This document shows, in pieces, positions 32,551-44,880 of a stretch of 64,000 nt of DNA. Position numbers and translations under genes: made by a program. Each line of letters opens with the position of its first letter. Positions within the stretch are counted from its first letter, which is position 1. Source of the stretch: Neckera pumila (taxonomy: Eukaryota; Streptophyta; Bryopsida; Hypnales; Neckeraceae); contig OZ018408.1 in NCBI GenBank assembly GCA_963969595.1, forward strand, positions 2,790,001 to 2,854,000, given 5' to 3'. The notes below the pieces were generated by a model that made no database searches, was not told where the DNA came from, and was given only the letters and a program-made list of their open reading frames with translations.

Positions 32551-35548
32551 ATGGGCCCATGACCACTTATTTCAGGCCTCTTTGTCCATCACTCTGTTTG
32601 TTGCCATTTTGCAATCAGATGTGAATGAAAAGTACCTATTTATTTTATTTTTCAGAGATGAAATCATGTGTCTGTTACAGGTTGTAAAATTTTTAAACTT
32701 TTTGAGGAACTACTTGAAATGACTATGAGTTTTTTAAGAAATAAATGAAGAAAAATCCACATCAAATACAAAATGTATTCAAAAAGTCTGAAATATCCAC
32801 CATAGATGCACATTATATTGTGTACCAAAGTTATTGTGTCACTCTAAAATTCAAAAATCAACAAACCATGGTTTTAGGCCCAAAGTTGTTTTTTCTATAA
32901 AATACAAAATTTGAAAAGCAACAAACCATGGTTTTAGGCCCAAAGGTCATATATTGCTATAAAGTATTGGAAAATTGCAATAGATAAGCTTCATTTCATT
33001 TGTCAAACTCAAATTCATAAAAATATCATTCTAAAGGCTAAAATTGACATCATAAGTAAATAGCAAGAAATGACCAAAATACTCTACTAGAGTGATTTGT
33101 GGATTGAGCATCTTCTTTGGATAAGTCAATAATACCATAATGAAAGGATTTGCCATACCATTCACTAAAAATGTATTCAAACAACTTCCCCAAAAGATAT
33201 TGGATGAAAAAAACTTTTTCTCCATCCTCTAGTCTGAGGTGAAAGTGAAGTCATCCATCAGACACTCAGTGTCCACTCCATCCATCTAGGATTAATCTAA
33301 GAGGATGGCCCTATGACTACAAAAATGAATTGCAAAATTTACTGTGTAAGTTCCCATGTTGTGACTATTTCTATACCATAAGTTAGATTGTTTGTTTACT
33401 TTTTGTTTTATTTTGTTTATTACCTTGAGATCTCTGGATTATTTTTAGCATCCGCAAAAAGTTCTTCGTAAGGACGATTGCACAAACTTTGTTTTGTGAC
33501 GTTTGGACCTACAGTGTGTGAAAGTTATTAAACTTCAAAGCTTTTATGAGTTAAAATATTAGAAGATTAACTTTACTTTTATTTTGAATGTAGCAATTGC
33601 ACAAAATATACTAGCCTATATTTTAATTTAGGTTGTTTGTTTTATTTGATAAGCTGAGATCTATGGAAGGAAGACTCGAGGAACTCCTAGGCTGTGTTTT
33701 TAGCACCATTAGAGAGCTCTTTGTGAGGAGGAGTACACACTTTGTTTCTTGGCGTTTGGACCTGCGGCAAGAAAATTATGGATTTTTGAATTATTTTAAA
33801 ATTAGAAGAATTGGAATTAAATTATCTTTTATTTTGGAAGAAACATAATTTTCACATTGCAAGTCCAAATGCCACAAAACAAAGTCCTTGCATTCCTTTG
33901 TGCATAAAGCTTTCTATTTGTATCAAGAACACAGCAAAGCCCTTGACTCCTTTGAGCATAAAGCTTTGAATTATAAACTTTTAAAATTATTTTACTTTTA
34001 TTTTATTTGGACTCTGGCAACGTTACAAGTTTATTCTTGAAGTAATATTTTTTCAAAGATGAAGAAATCATAAGTCTTCTCTAAGTTATGTAAAACCACA
34101 AAATATATGGAGTAAGTAAATTTGTTGTGTCTTTTTATAATTAGAAAATGAATAGCCATTGTGGTTATGGGCCCCAAGTTCAAATTGCAAAAAATTATTC
34201 AATTTTATCAAGTATTTAAATAATCAAGTTGAAGTAGAGACTGCAATTTATTAGCTTCAATTCATTGGTAAGGCTCAAGTTCAAAAATGATCCTTTTATG
34301 CGACTCAAATTCACATCAAGAGCAAGGAGCTTGAAGTTGCCCAAATATATGATATGGTGATGAGTGAATTGAGCATCTTCCTATGTAGAAAAGTCAACAA
34401 ATAATACCACAAAGACCCAACATTACATTCTTGCAAAAGCACTTAAGCACATCCTTCCAAAAAAATAGATGGAAAATTGCTTGTTTCTATCTTTTAGAGG
34501 TACAAAATGTCATCCAAAGGCCATATTTTGGCTCCCGCCATTTAAAGGTTAATCATGAAAATGCAAGACCAATCACCAAGGTACTTTTCCAAAAGTGATC
34601 TGATTTTTTGGATTCTTCACTTTGTAATAGATCTTGTAACCCATTGGCTTCAAAGTTAAACCATATCTATGAAATAATAGACCTACAATTGCAATTTGAT
34701 GCTTCAATAACTTTAAAAAATTAGGAGGCAGCCCTACATTTACATTGACTTGTAGAAATGATAACAATCCATAAACATTAGTTGAGCCCAAATTCAAAAG
34801 ACATCAATTTGATGATAGATTGATATATTGTTTACCCAAATCACTAAGGAACTCATTTACCAAAATATGTTATTTGGTGATTTGTTCTCAACATAAACTT
34901 TGGATTAGGGCCCCAAGTAATATAAAATAATCTTGATTATGCATGGCTTGAATTTAGGGTATTGAAGTGGTATAATCATGTCCATGAATGGATGCTTTTG
35001 CTTTGATCCTACAACCGATTGTGTATGAAATCATTTTCCAATGGCACAATGGAAGGTACATCCCAACCTTCATGTTGCATATGCAATGGCATAATTAGTA
35101 GATTGAAATTCTAGTTTCTTTCTCACTACTGCTTAGATGAAAGTCATCCTAATTTGTAGAGATACTTTATGAAGTTGTTATCCTATCTAATGGTTGGGTT
35201 TGTTGTTACCAGAGTTATACTATTCTTCTAAAATCACAAACATGAATGTGTGTCAAGTGGTTGACCAAGCCAAAATTGCATTGACTCTAGTTCAAAATTG
35301 GATTTGCAAAAACAAGGTCATAGATTTAAGGAACACAAAATTTTCAAAAATCACCATGTCAAAAAAAACTCATTTCAAATCCATTCCAACAAATTTCATT
35401 CAAAAAATGATAACATTTTGCTTGTAATCATATTTAGAAGGAATCTTGAAATTTTCCTTTCAAAATTTGTAAAAAAATATTAGCAATAGCATTATACTAA
35501 AATTGATAAATAATGTTGGGTGATAATTAGTGTGTTCCCTGTTTTTTT
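32551..35548. other. AT-rich repeats, no gene seen
   Basis: Contains diverged copies of repeat family R (about 33,380-33,600, 33,640-33,845 and, inverted, 33,855-34,035). A local duplication of AACAAACCATGGTTTTAGGC lies at about 32,862 and 32,920. There is also a diverged segmental repeat with an offset of about 1.26 kb (shared ATTGAGCATCTTC at 33,106 and 34,367, with neighbouring blocks in the same order). No coding region is supported. Confidence 0.55.
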
Positions 35549-35619
35549 GAAATGTTGAAATGTTGAAATGTAGTTCGCATTTCATTATTTACTTTAGCAT
35601 TTCAACATTTCAACATTTC
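35549..35619. repeat. Perfect 22-bp hairpin flanked by direct repeats
   Basis: GAAATGTTGAAATGTTGAAATG at 35,549-35,570 pairs exactly with 35,598-35,619, with a 27-nt loop. Outside it, ATAATTAGTGT(T)GTTCC occurs on both sides (about 35,523 and 35,621), like a target duplication. Confidence 0.85.
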
Positions 35620-35728
35620 AATAATTAGTGTTGTTCCTTGAAATGACCAAATTTTACTATAGAGCTAAAATAGTGTTAGAATGGATAAATCATGTTCTAA
35701 TACTAACATCCATGTAGGCAACTTTTTC

Positions 35729-35830
35729 ATCCAGCCCATTTTTTTCATTTGTCCATTTTTTTCATCCAACCTATTTTTCATCCAATCTATTTTTCATCCA
35801 GTCCATTTTTTTCATCCAACCCATTTTTCA
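35729..35830 (+). repeat. TTTTTCATCCAACCCAT-type tandem array
   Basis: About six imperfect units of 15-21 bp, each with CATTTTT and TTCATCCA. A looser version of the same words recurs at about 39,740-39,850, inside the insertion that splits element X copy 2. Confidence 0.85.
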
Positions 35831-36325
35831 AAAAATAATTAGTCAACAGAAATTAATCAATAAAATTATACAATAAAAAAAAAATAGAATTCACCAAGAA
35901 TTTAAAAAAACTTACCATTTACCATCAAATTTATTTTGATGACAAAGTTACGTGAAAATGAACATTTTCAAGGTCATATTTGTATCCATTCTCTGTCCAT
36001 GGTGAGATAAATGATATAGGATAATTAGCCCACATTGTCTCAGACATCCAGTTCGACATCCAGCTTGTTGTTTCAGACATCTGGCCCAACGTACATCCAT
36101 CCATTTCTTATTTTTTTCCAAAATATGCCATGTGGCTGCCCTTCTCTAAATCTACTTGCTAACGTGGCAATTTATATTGTATGCGATGTTATATAAAATC
36201 ATGGCCACATCACAGTCGACACCGTCACAAATGTAGCCATCCACAATGACATGGTTGCGTTCTCTGCAAAACACGTACACGTTTTCTGCAAAACACATAC
36301 ATGTTTTTTACAAAACATGCACACG
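35831..36325. other. Intergenic, no gene seen
   Basis: AT-rich, then a section with repeated CGACATCCAG/GACATCTGG and ACACGTACACG words. No gene supported. Confidence 0.5.
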
Positions 36326-36670
36326 CATTAGAGAGAATTCAGAGCCAAGGGCGGGCCGCAAGTTCCCATGAATTCTCCACAAGTTTTGAATAGTTTTTGA
36401 CTGCTGAAACTGTGCCACTGCAGCAAGGTGACATGGCCTAACTTCGGTCACATCAGATTTTCAAAAAAAAAATTTTTCTTTTTTTTTTTTCTTAAAATGA
36501 AATTTGAAAAAAAAAAATTCTTTTTCTTCAAATGAAATTTGAATTTTTTTTTTTTTTTTTTTTTTTTAAAAATGTACCTTTCGGACAGCCCATATCACTG
36601 TTCACAGCATAGGGACAGATTGGGGAACGGGCCTGAAACGGCCCTCCCTTGGCCCAAATCCCTTCTAATG
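36326..36670 (-). mobile_element. MITE family A, copy 5 (longest)
   Basis: A 345-bp copy with decayed left end CATTAGAGAGAATTCAGAG and right end CCCTTCTAATG. It is enlarged by long A and T runs in the core; one T run exceeds 20. Confidence 0.7.
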
Positions 36671-36744
36671 TTTTCTGGAAAACTGACGTTTGAAAAAACA
36701 CGATGCATTTTTTGCTAATGCATCCAAAAACGTGTTTTTCTTAT

Positions 36745-39700
36745 AGTGTTTCAGCCAAAGAGAAGAAGACAGCTAAGCCTTCTGCTAGTAGGAAATAGCC
36801 GCCTAGGAAGGGAGCCTCCAAGCATGAGGAACCTTCTCCAAAGCGGACTAGAAAGTAGATGAAGTTTCTTAGGGTAGGTGAAACCCAAGTTTTTAAAGTG
36901 TTACTTGGCAGTTGCTTTTCAGTTGCATGCACCTAGATGGTACTTTCCGAGTTTTTAGGATCTGAAGATCCACATTTTGCAGATCGGCTAGTAGGATAGA
37001 AAGATATCTGGGGGAAGATATGGAATGACAGCTGTCATTTTCTTGTCCTCTGATTTTGTTCCCTGGAGCCTTTTTTAAGGTTCCTTGGAGTTAATAATTA
37101 GAGGGCTGACTTTGGTTTGAAGCCCCGAGTGATTTTACTTTTGTTTTTACTTACTTTGCAAATTGATTTCCAGATTTCCACTTCACGAGAGCTGGTTTGA
37201 AAGTCTTGGCTTGGTGTTGGTATGCCATCAGTGTTTCAATCATCGTTAATGCGGATAGCTGGGTTTGCAAGTGTTGAACCGAGAAGTAGCCTTCGGATTC
37301 TGTCTGGATCCGATTTTGGAAGTGTTAGAGATTGGTTGAAGAAACTTTGTGTACTAAGAGGAAGTTCCCGCTACTAATGTTTCTTGGGTGTTTTCTGAGT
37401 GGGATAGCGGTTTTTAGGTTAGGTGAGTCCTTCAGATTGGAGGGCAAACGCTAACCGACGTCTGATGAGGTCCTGCTATCTCCGGAAGAGAGGAACGGGA
37501 AGGTAGAAGGGATCTTTTAGTTAGCGGGGTACCAGCTCCAATTCTTGGGATTCTGTCTAGGTAGGTCTGTCGTTGTAGTATTGAAAGGATTGTAAGGATT
37601 TCCTGGGTGACTTGCATGTGCGGATTAGTTTTTGGATCCGTTGTGAGGAAAAAACTATGTTCTAACTTGTTTGTCTTTGTTTTCTTTAGTGAACTTTCAG
37701 TCACTCTAATCATCAAAAGGATAGGATTTACGTGTTGTTCCTTAAGCCAAGAGCGGACACCTCTGAAGGAGAGGTTAAACTTCTATTTTCAGTTACTTTT
37801 GTTACAAGGAATGGATTCGAATTCGGAAGAGGTACAGGATTACAACATTCCTTCCGATTCCGCATCCTCTCAAACAGATATTAAGTTATTGGTCCAGATA
37901 GGGAGATGTAAGGCACTTTTTCACTTAAACTTTAATTTTTCCACAAGCAACTTTGTCTTTTCCAAGGATAAGCCAAAATAGTCTATTGTATATGTATCTA
38001 ATATCACTTTCTCAAGTAGATATGACTAATATGTAAACTAATCTCAAACAACATACCGGGGAACATTTGTATGTTCTTTTTTTTCTTTCTTCTCACCCTT
38101 ATTGCCAGGTTCTCTCAATTTGGTTTGTAGTCCATTACTTATGTATGCAGACACAATGGTATGATTGTCACAGTCCTATATAGTGATCTAAGGAAATGTC
38201 AACAATTCTGGTCAACAAGTCAGGTTGGTCAACAAGTCTTATAGTTATGCATGCTCTATGATCTAATTATATATATACAAGATAATACTTTTAAAATAGT
38301 ACAAAATATTCCTTAATTATTATTTTTTATATTAGGGTCAACATGTCCAGTATTTGCTCTCCATGAGTTTTTTGAATCTATATGCAAAATGCCTAAACGA
38401 GTCTGTCACAGTAGTCAACACGTCTAGTGTGCAGAAATATGAAGTGTTTAGGACTAATACCAGATTCTGGTCCTTAGTTTTCTCCTTCTTTAAGATTTGG
38501 ACAACAAGTCTTACGACAACAAGTCCAAAACCACAAGGTAAGTCGTTCCTAGTACACACACAAACATTTATCAAACACAAAGAACCCTAATCCCGCAAAT
38601 TCTGTCCAATTTAAATCTAAAATCTAAATTACAAAACTTATTTTAGAAGTTGTAGGATTTATAATTGCTCACAACCCTACGACCTAGATCCAAACTAGGG
38701 ACAGGGCCCTTGGTCCATTCGAAAAATTTGGACCTTTTTTATTTTTATTTTAGGTCAAATTGTCCAAATTTTAAATCTAAAATGTCAATTTTAATGTCAT
38801 AGAATTTATTTTATAGGTTATGTGACCTATAGCCACTCATAGCCCAATGACCTTGACTGTAAACTCATGACCATTCAGTCCGTCCTATAACCGTGGAAAG
38901 AAGTGCCTGAATTTGTGGACTAGATCTATGACCGTGGACAATAAATTTCACCAAAATCGGGCAACAGTTTTGGGATTCAAAATCCCTAATTTGATTTCGG
39001 AGAGAATTGCCGATGTTGCGACGCCGAACGGAGCTTCCAATTTCCAATTTGTGATTTTCTTCCACCACGCTTGGAATCGCAAATCTTCGTAGACTATTGC
39101 GCCGCTTGCCTACTTTCCGGGACACAATTCGGGCGGATTTTGATGTAAAAATTGAAATTTCTTGCAATTTTTGCTTGCTTAAACTCATTGACTGTCTTCA
39201 ATCTGCACAGATCCGGTCGTACGCTCAATCTCCGCAGACTGTGAAATTCCTCCGATACCCCAAAGCTACCAAAATTTCAGCCTCCTGCTCTGATCACCTT
39301 TGCAGCCTGATTCCGCTTTCAATCTCTCGATTCAGCCCGCAAGTAATCAGCGCCAGACCCTCATTCAAAACCAGAATCCCCTGTCCTTTCCTGATCTCTA
39401 GTATTTGAATTCCGATGCAACAAATGAGAGAAGAGGGAGAAAACAAAATTTCAAGTTTAAAATTTCAGTTCTGTCGATCAAATCCAAAGTAACTCGAGTC
39501 CCATGTAGAATCAGAAGCACTAAGACAAACAGAGAGAGAGCGATACAGAACAACATAAAACAATCGTACAATTTTTCGCAAATGAATTCACACACTTGTA
39601 TAGAAATATTTAAACTTGAATCATAGAAAATTACAATGAGTGAATCTGACCAAATACACTGAATTTTGATTTTTAAATTTCAATTTTTAAAGGAGGAAGA

Positions 39701-40322
39701 TGGTGGTAGTGGTGGTGCCTCAATCATCCAATTTGGCACCCCATTCATCTTTTTTTCATTTTTCATCCCACTTATGTCCCATTCATCCATCTCACACCCT
39801 TTTCATCCGATTTCCAATTTTTCATTTGAATTCGTACCCCATTCATCGCTTTTGCCCTATTCACACTATAAAAGTTTAAATTACTTTTTATTTCTATTTT
39901 TTTTTCTACTTTATTATTTTAAAGTGTTTTCATACTATTTTTCTACCATTTTTTTCTACTTTTCTATTACTTTTCTATAACTTTTCTATAAAAAATTAAG
40001 AATAACCTAAAAGGTAAATTTTAATATATTATAGGAGAAGTACATGATAGTGACACTCCTCCACGTTTGGTCAAATTGTGAAGAATTGTATGAATTGAGA
40101 TAGAGAAAATTCTAGGAGTCCTGGTTGGAAAAGACAGTTTCCGGATTTCATTTCCGGTTTATGTTATCTTAGTCTTGGTTTGGTTTTCCAAATCCTATTC
40201 CGGTTGTATTGAGGGAACTACGAGTGAATCCTGTGGGAAGGATACACGAGTCATCTTGGGTGTTTAATTCTATTTTAACACCTAAAGGTAGAATTTGTGC
40301 TTTCTTGTGCTACGACAACAAA
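36745..40322 (+). mobile_element. Element X, copy 2, 5'-truncated and split
   Basis: Homologous, in inverted orientation, to 13,968-15,400. From the left it has the basic C-terminus of the ORF (with one stop), TTTCCGAGTTTTTAGGATCT, GATCGGCT, the TTTCTTGGGTGTTTTCTGAG block and GATTCGAATTCGGAAGAGG at about 37,814. It resumes at about 40,043 with GACACTCCTCCACGTTTGG and ends CTTGTGCTACGACA near 40,319-40,322, as copy 1 does. The missing middle position is occupied by about 2.1 kb of foreign sequence. Confidence 0.65.
37906..40042. other. 2.1-kb insertion within element X copy 2
   Basis: The flanks GGGAGATGTA (left) and AGGAGAAGTA (right) could be a diverged target duplication of about 9-10 bp. 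Inside, 38,860-39,420 is GC-richer and open on both strands for about 105 codons, without a recognised motif. The last 300 bp hold TTCATCC words and T-rich runs. I cannot name the element. Confidence 0.4.
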
Positions 40323-41160
40323 CTCAAGGTATGGACTACTGTGCCTCTTACCGTTGCCACAGTCAAAATAAAAGTACAAAACAAATTTCTAATTCTTTAA
40401 TTCATATACACTTTAGAATTCAATAACTTTCCCTTTAAAGGTTCAAATGCCACAAAACAAAGCCCGTGCACCCCTCTGCAAAAGCTTTCAAATGGTACCA
40501 AGCAAGCAACTAGGGGAAGCATAGTCCAAGATATTGCAGCATACCAAACAAACAAAACAAAACAACCTAATTTGAGGTAATGGATGGATAGAAGATTGGA
40601 GCATTGTCATTCATCTCTACTACAAGTTGATTTTTAGAGTGTTGCAACGTCGGTCAATGTTGTCTCAGAGAAGTCCAAACAGAGAAGAATGGAGCTGGTG
40701 AAGTGAATCTTTCTCTGAAGAACCATCAACCATGCAGGAAGGATCTGCATAGTACTTGGAACTCTGGCAAATGTATAAACTTATGAGTCAACCCCACTAG
40801 TGAAAATGTTTTAAGTGAAGTAGCCTTAGCTTTTTTTCTATCCAAAAAATGGTTGAATAGCAAGGATGTTCTTACAGATGTAAAGCTGAATGGTTTTTAT
40901 CTTTCATCAAGGCCAAATCTCATGTTGATTTTGTGAGACATTTAAATTTTCCATGTAAAATGACATTGGGGTGAGGCGTCCTAAAAATCGTGCTCCTACC
41001 TCCAAGCCCGTGTAGAAAAAATGAAAAATTGGCTAAATATTTTATATTTTTTCAAAAAATACTATAGAACAATTAGCCACAACAATTGTTGTGTACACAA
41101 AATAGTGAAATTAGGTTTTCCTACACTAATTTCTTAACAGCCCACACTATAGAAATATTC
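40323..41160. other. Intergenic with an inverted copy of repeat R
   Basis: At about 40,420-40,560 AATGCCACAAAACAAAGCCC, CCCGTGCACCCCTCTGC and ATGGTACCAAGC are the inverted head of repeat family R, followed by AACAAACAAAACAAAACAAC. No gene seen. Confidence 0.55.
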
Positions 41161-41472
41161 CATTAGAAGAGATTTGAGGGCATTGGAGGGCCATTTCAGG
41201 CCTGTTCCCCAATCTTGCCAAATCTAAAAACAGCTGATACGGGCTGTCAGAATTTTATTTTTTTCAAAAAAATAAAAAAATAAAAAAAAAATTTCTCCCA
41301 AATATCATTTCAGGCAAATTTTTATTTATTTTTATTTTTTATTTTTGAAAATGACGTGGCACTCTCTTGACCACATCAGCCCAGTAGCTTTCCTGCGTTC
41401 CACAGCGTGGGAACGCTGCAGAAACGCAGGGATAACTCGCAAGCTCTTGGAGGCCTCAAATCTCTTTTAATG
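41161..41472 (+). mobile_element. MITE family A, copy 6
   Basis: A 312-bp copy in the orientation of copy 2, with well kept ends CATTAGAAGAGATTTGAGG and CCTCAAATCTCTTTTAATG. It is one of the least decayed members. Confidence 0.85.
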
Positions 41473-41795
41473 CTACTTTTGTACAATGATGCATTTAATT
41501 CAGAGCCATGTGTATGGCATAGATTTGTGCACCAGTTCAAAGCTTGGTTTCAGAGAGTGATATGCGCCTCCATGTGAAACAGGCATTGATCCATGAGGTA
41601 ATTTATCTTAGGTAAGGCAACTTAATTGACAAGGCAACCTAACTTCATTATTTTGTGTAGCAAAAAAAGCTATAATTAGCACACAATATTTTCACTGATC
41701 CCCCACCAGGCCCAAATCCCCCCTGGCTGAAGCAACATAAGCTGGAGCTTAAAAGACCCATGGTTGGCATGCATTAACTAAGAGCCGATAAGCCG
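41473..41795. other. Intergenic, no gene seen
   Basis: Short spacer between two MITEs; nothing supported. Confidence 0.5.
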
Positions 41796-42000
41796 GTTGC
41801 CATTGGGGGGCTGGAGGGGTCCAGACCTAGACCTTCGGCCTCCAGCTCTACAAAACTAAAGAATAAAACTGGACCTTCCGGACCCTAGGCTGGAGCTTTT
41901 TTTCCCAACTGTATCCTTGACTTGAAGATTTTAGAGGTTTTTCAAAGTTTTGCCCGTGGTCAACCTGGATGGGCCTCCAGTTCCGGCCCCCAATGGCAAC
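41796..42000. mobile_element. 205-bp MITE, family B
   Basis: A perfect 14-bp terminal inverted repeat GTTGCCATTGGGGG, followed by weaker inverted similarity (CTGGAGG). GC-rich for its surroundings and non-coding. No convincing target duplication. Confidence 0.65.
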
Positions 42001-42065
42001 TAGATCTAAAGTGAATGTACCCATACCTGATCACTTAAAGGATTTCGCTGCAAATGGTGAGCAAT

Positions 42066-43024
42066 TTAACCCCTAAAGGACCAACATGCGTTTTTGGGCA
42101 ACATAGTAATTTTGGGCAGGTACGTGTGACTGGAGATTTGCATATTTTGGGCTGAAATTTTTACAAAGGTGGAGACGAGGAATATCTTTCATATGCACCA
42201 AATTTCATGACATTTGGAAATATAAGTAAAAAGTTATGGCCTAATATATTATTATTTTTAGTAACCAGGCAGTCCGGGCAGATAAAAAAGACCACTTTTT
42301 CAAAAATAAAAACTTGAATTTGGTTTTTTTAGATTTATATATACGTTGAAAGCTTTGAATCATTCCATTTGAATCAATGAGTCAAACGTCACAAGGATTT
42401 TTAGTTTGTGGGCAGTTATGGATTGTAATCTCTAAAATAAACTTTTAAGTTGTTTATTTCACTCAATTTTTAATATTTTTCAAAAAAAATAAAATAAAAA
42501 ATAAAAAATAAATTTTCACTCAATTGCAGGATATAGATTGTTTATTACAACATTGCAACCACTAGAATTGGCATTTTTCAATTTCTTAATAAACTTCTTA
42601 ACAGTTTAGTGTGTTGAACCATTCTCTACTTCTTTCTACTTACTTTTTTTTTCCTATATATTGTACAATTCCAAATAATCTGAAAATTTTCAAGCATGTA
42701 GCCAACTTGCTCTGAAGAATGAGTCCAAAGAAGCACAACCATTTTAGAATTTTGTTATAATAATTTGACCTTGTGAAGTGCAGCTGACCAATTTTTTGCA
42801 TGGCCAAAAAAAGGACTTTTGCCACTTCAAATGCTAATATCTTCCAATCTACACGATGGAAATTTCTGAAATTTTTTCCACACATTTCCAAACTAGAATA
42901 CTACAAGATCCTATAGTTACATGTGTTCAAAAATGATATTTTTCAAAAATTCGGTACTTGTGTTGAAAATGGCAGTTTTGGAACATTTTTGGTGAGAACG
43001 TAGTCAAGGAACTTTAGGGGTTAA
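42066..43024 (-). mobile_element. TTAA-flanked TIR element 5, 959 bp
   Basis: TTAACCCCTAAAGGACCAAC ... GGAACTTTAGGGGTTAA. Reverse orientation relative to element 4, with the same internal blocks. Uninterrupted, so it also supports the empty site for the insertion in element 1. Confidence 0.9.
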
Positions 43025-43360
43025 GACGCAAGAAAAGTTTCCTATGTAGAAAGATAAGAAATATGGGGATTCCCAAATTTTCATAATTTTATTTTCAAAA
43101 TTGAAGTTACTATGAATTTTGGGAGTCAAAAAGTTGTCTGGACTAGTAGCCAATCTCTAGAGTCATCCAATTCTAATCATCTAAAAAATTGCTTTTCCGC
43201 TCACTATTTCCTATTTTTCTTCTTCACTACTTTGGCACGTGTCATAGCCTTATTGGTCCCAACCTTGAAAAAAACACATTCCAAGCTTTTTAGCTGTGGT
43301 TGGAAATAGTGCCCCCTACAAGTTGGTCATAGGTCATGATTGACTATGGGTATGTTTACC
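43025..43360. other. Spacer between two TTAA elements, no gene seen
   Basis: AT-rich with one unremarkable 65-codon frame. Confidence 0.5.
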
Positions 43361-44005
43361 TTAATCCCTAAATGCCGAAGGCCTGTTTTGGACTTCCTGG
43401 AATTTGCTCTAAATTGAACAAAATGGCAACATTTTGATAAGTTGTATCAATTTTTTTTGAATTGTAACCGTACAAATTCAAACTAGACATGTTAGAGATC
43501 TTATAGGAAAAAAAAACACAACAATATCACTTATGGAGTCAAAGATTATAATGTTTGACCATGAGGGTGCTAAAATTGCAAAAATCTCTCAATCCTCTTT
43601 ACACAAATCATATCTAAAAAGTTGGTGACCAAAAAAATATGAGGTTAAAGAGCCTAACTTATATAACCCCAATTAATTTACGGCTTCTTAAAATTTACTC
43701 TACAGGTTTTTTAAATGAATTTTGAATGTGATTTTTTCTCCAAGATCTAGTGTATTTGAGGCTCATTTTCAAGAGCTCTCAACACTATGGGAAGTCAAGA
43801 TTGCCCTGGGTACCCTTGCACAAAATCTCGCATAGAAAAATCACTATCATTTATTTTCAAGATTGGATTTTTGGTGCTAAAAGTAGACTTCAAGAAGAAC
43901 TTTCTAAAAATGTAAACTACTAAAAATAGCAACTTGGTTAAGTTTTATTTAACTTGAAAGTTTTGCAAACACCAGATTTGGGTGCCTCGGGCATTTAGGG
44001 GTTAA
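43361..44005. mobile_element. TTAA-flanked TIR element 6, shorter 645-bp subfamily
   Basis: TTAATCCCTAAATGCCGAAG ... GCCTCGGGCATTTAGGGGTTAA. The terminal repeat has diverged from elements 1-5 (AAATGCC instead of AAAGGACC) and the interior is unrelated. This is a third subfamily with the same target site. A lone left end of this type (TTAACTCCTAAACGCCC) sits near 28,937. Confidence 0.8.
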
Positions 44006-44226
44006 ACAGGTGGAAAAGAGCTTGGAGCTATATCCTCCTCCGAGTCGGGGTCAAGCGAGTTGACCGTGTCAAGAGGTGCCGTCGAAGTCACAGCCGAAGA
44101 GGAAATCATGGTTGCTGAATGTCAAACCCTCATCACTGCTGATCAGGCTGGCGTCCGAGTTGTGACAAGCGAGTTGGGAGTAACGGAAGATGCGGCCATT
44201 GTTAGGAGGAAACTGCTCCAAGGATC

Positions 44227-44880
44227 TCAAGGGAGCAGGTCAAGGGCTGGTGTTGGCGTTGCTGCGAGGGCGGAGCAAGTTCCCGTCAAGTTCTGGAAGG
44301 TGAGCATTCGGACATACTTCAGGGGTTGCTTGTTTTGAAGCGCAGGGCTCCAGGGTTGGTTCACTGTTGTCGTACGAGCAGACGGGGAGCTAGAGTTGTT
44401 GGTTCGATCTGGTTGAATCGTTTGGACTGTCAGGGAGCGGGGATTGCTCGTTAGAGCAATTTGGATCGTCGGGAAGCAAGTGTTACTAGTAGTATCCTGT
44501 GTGGGAACCAAGGGGAGCGTTGTGGGGAGGGTAATGGAGTGTCTCTAAGGTGTCTAGCTTGTTCTTGGTCCCGGTGTACCTCACTCATGATCTCTGCGAA
44601 GAGGAAGGCCTGCTCATCAATGTCGTTCTCAGTTTTGTGCATCTCTCTGTCCATGATTTCCTTGATATGTCCGCTAGTGATAGATGCTGCCCGTTGGAGG
44701 GCCTCCTTTTGTTGACGCTCCTGATCTTCCAGGATTGGAGGAGGTGGTGAGCCCGGAACGTCATTGACGTAGTTGCGATGAGGACGTTGCATGTGGTGAG
44801 CCCAACATTGGGGAAAGAAGTTAGCATTGGGGGTCTGGGGTCCGGAGACGGAACATAACCTGGAGCATATTGGTATCGTA
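44227..44880 (-). CDS. Coding-like fragment, unrecognised, frameshifted
   Basis: On the minus strand a frame gives WAHHMQRPHRNYVND, GSPPPPILEDQERQQKEALQ and DREMHKTENDIDEQAFLFAE (about 44,800-44,500). A second frame continues with a Ser/Thr/Pro/Asn-rich stretch to 44,227. The composition resembles the N-terminal part of a plant retrotransposon Gag with a disordered linker, but I see no capsid or zinc-knuckle motif. The plus strand is also open (44,060-44,338), so coding is uncertain. Confidence 0.3.

Noticed and set aside
38865..39408. Opposed ~105-codon ORFs
   Set aside because: Open on both strands without motif; could be an exon of an unknown gene but nothing supports a call.
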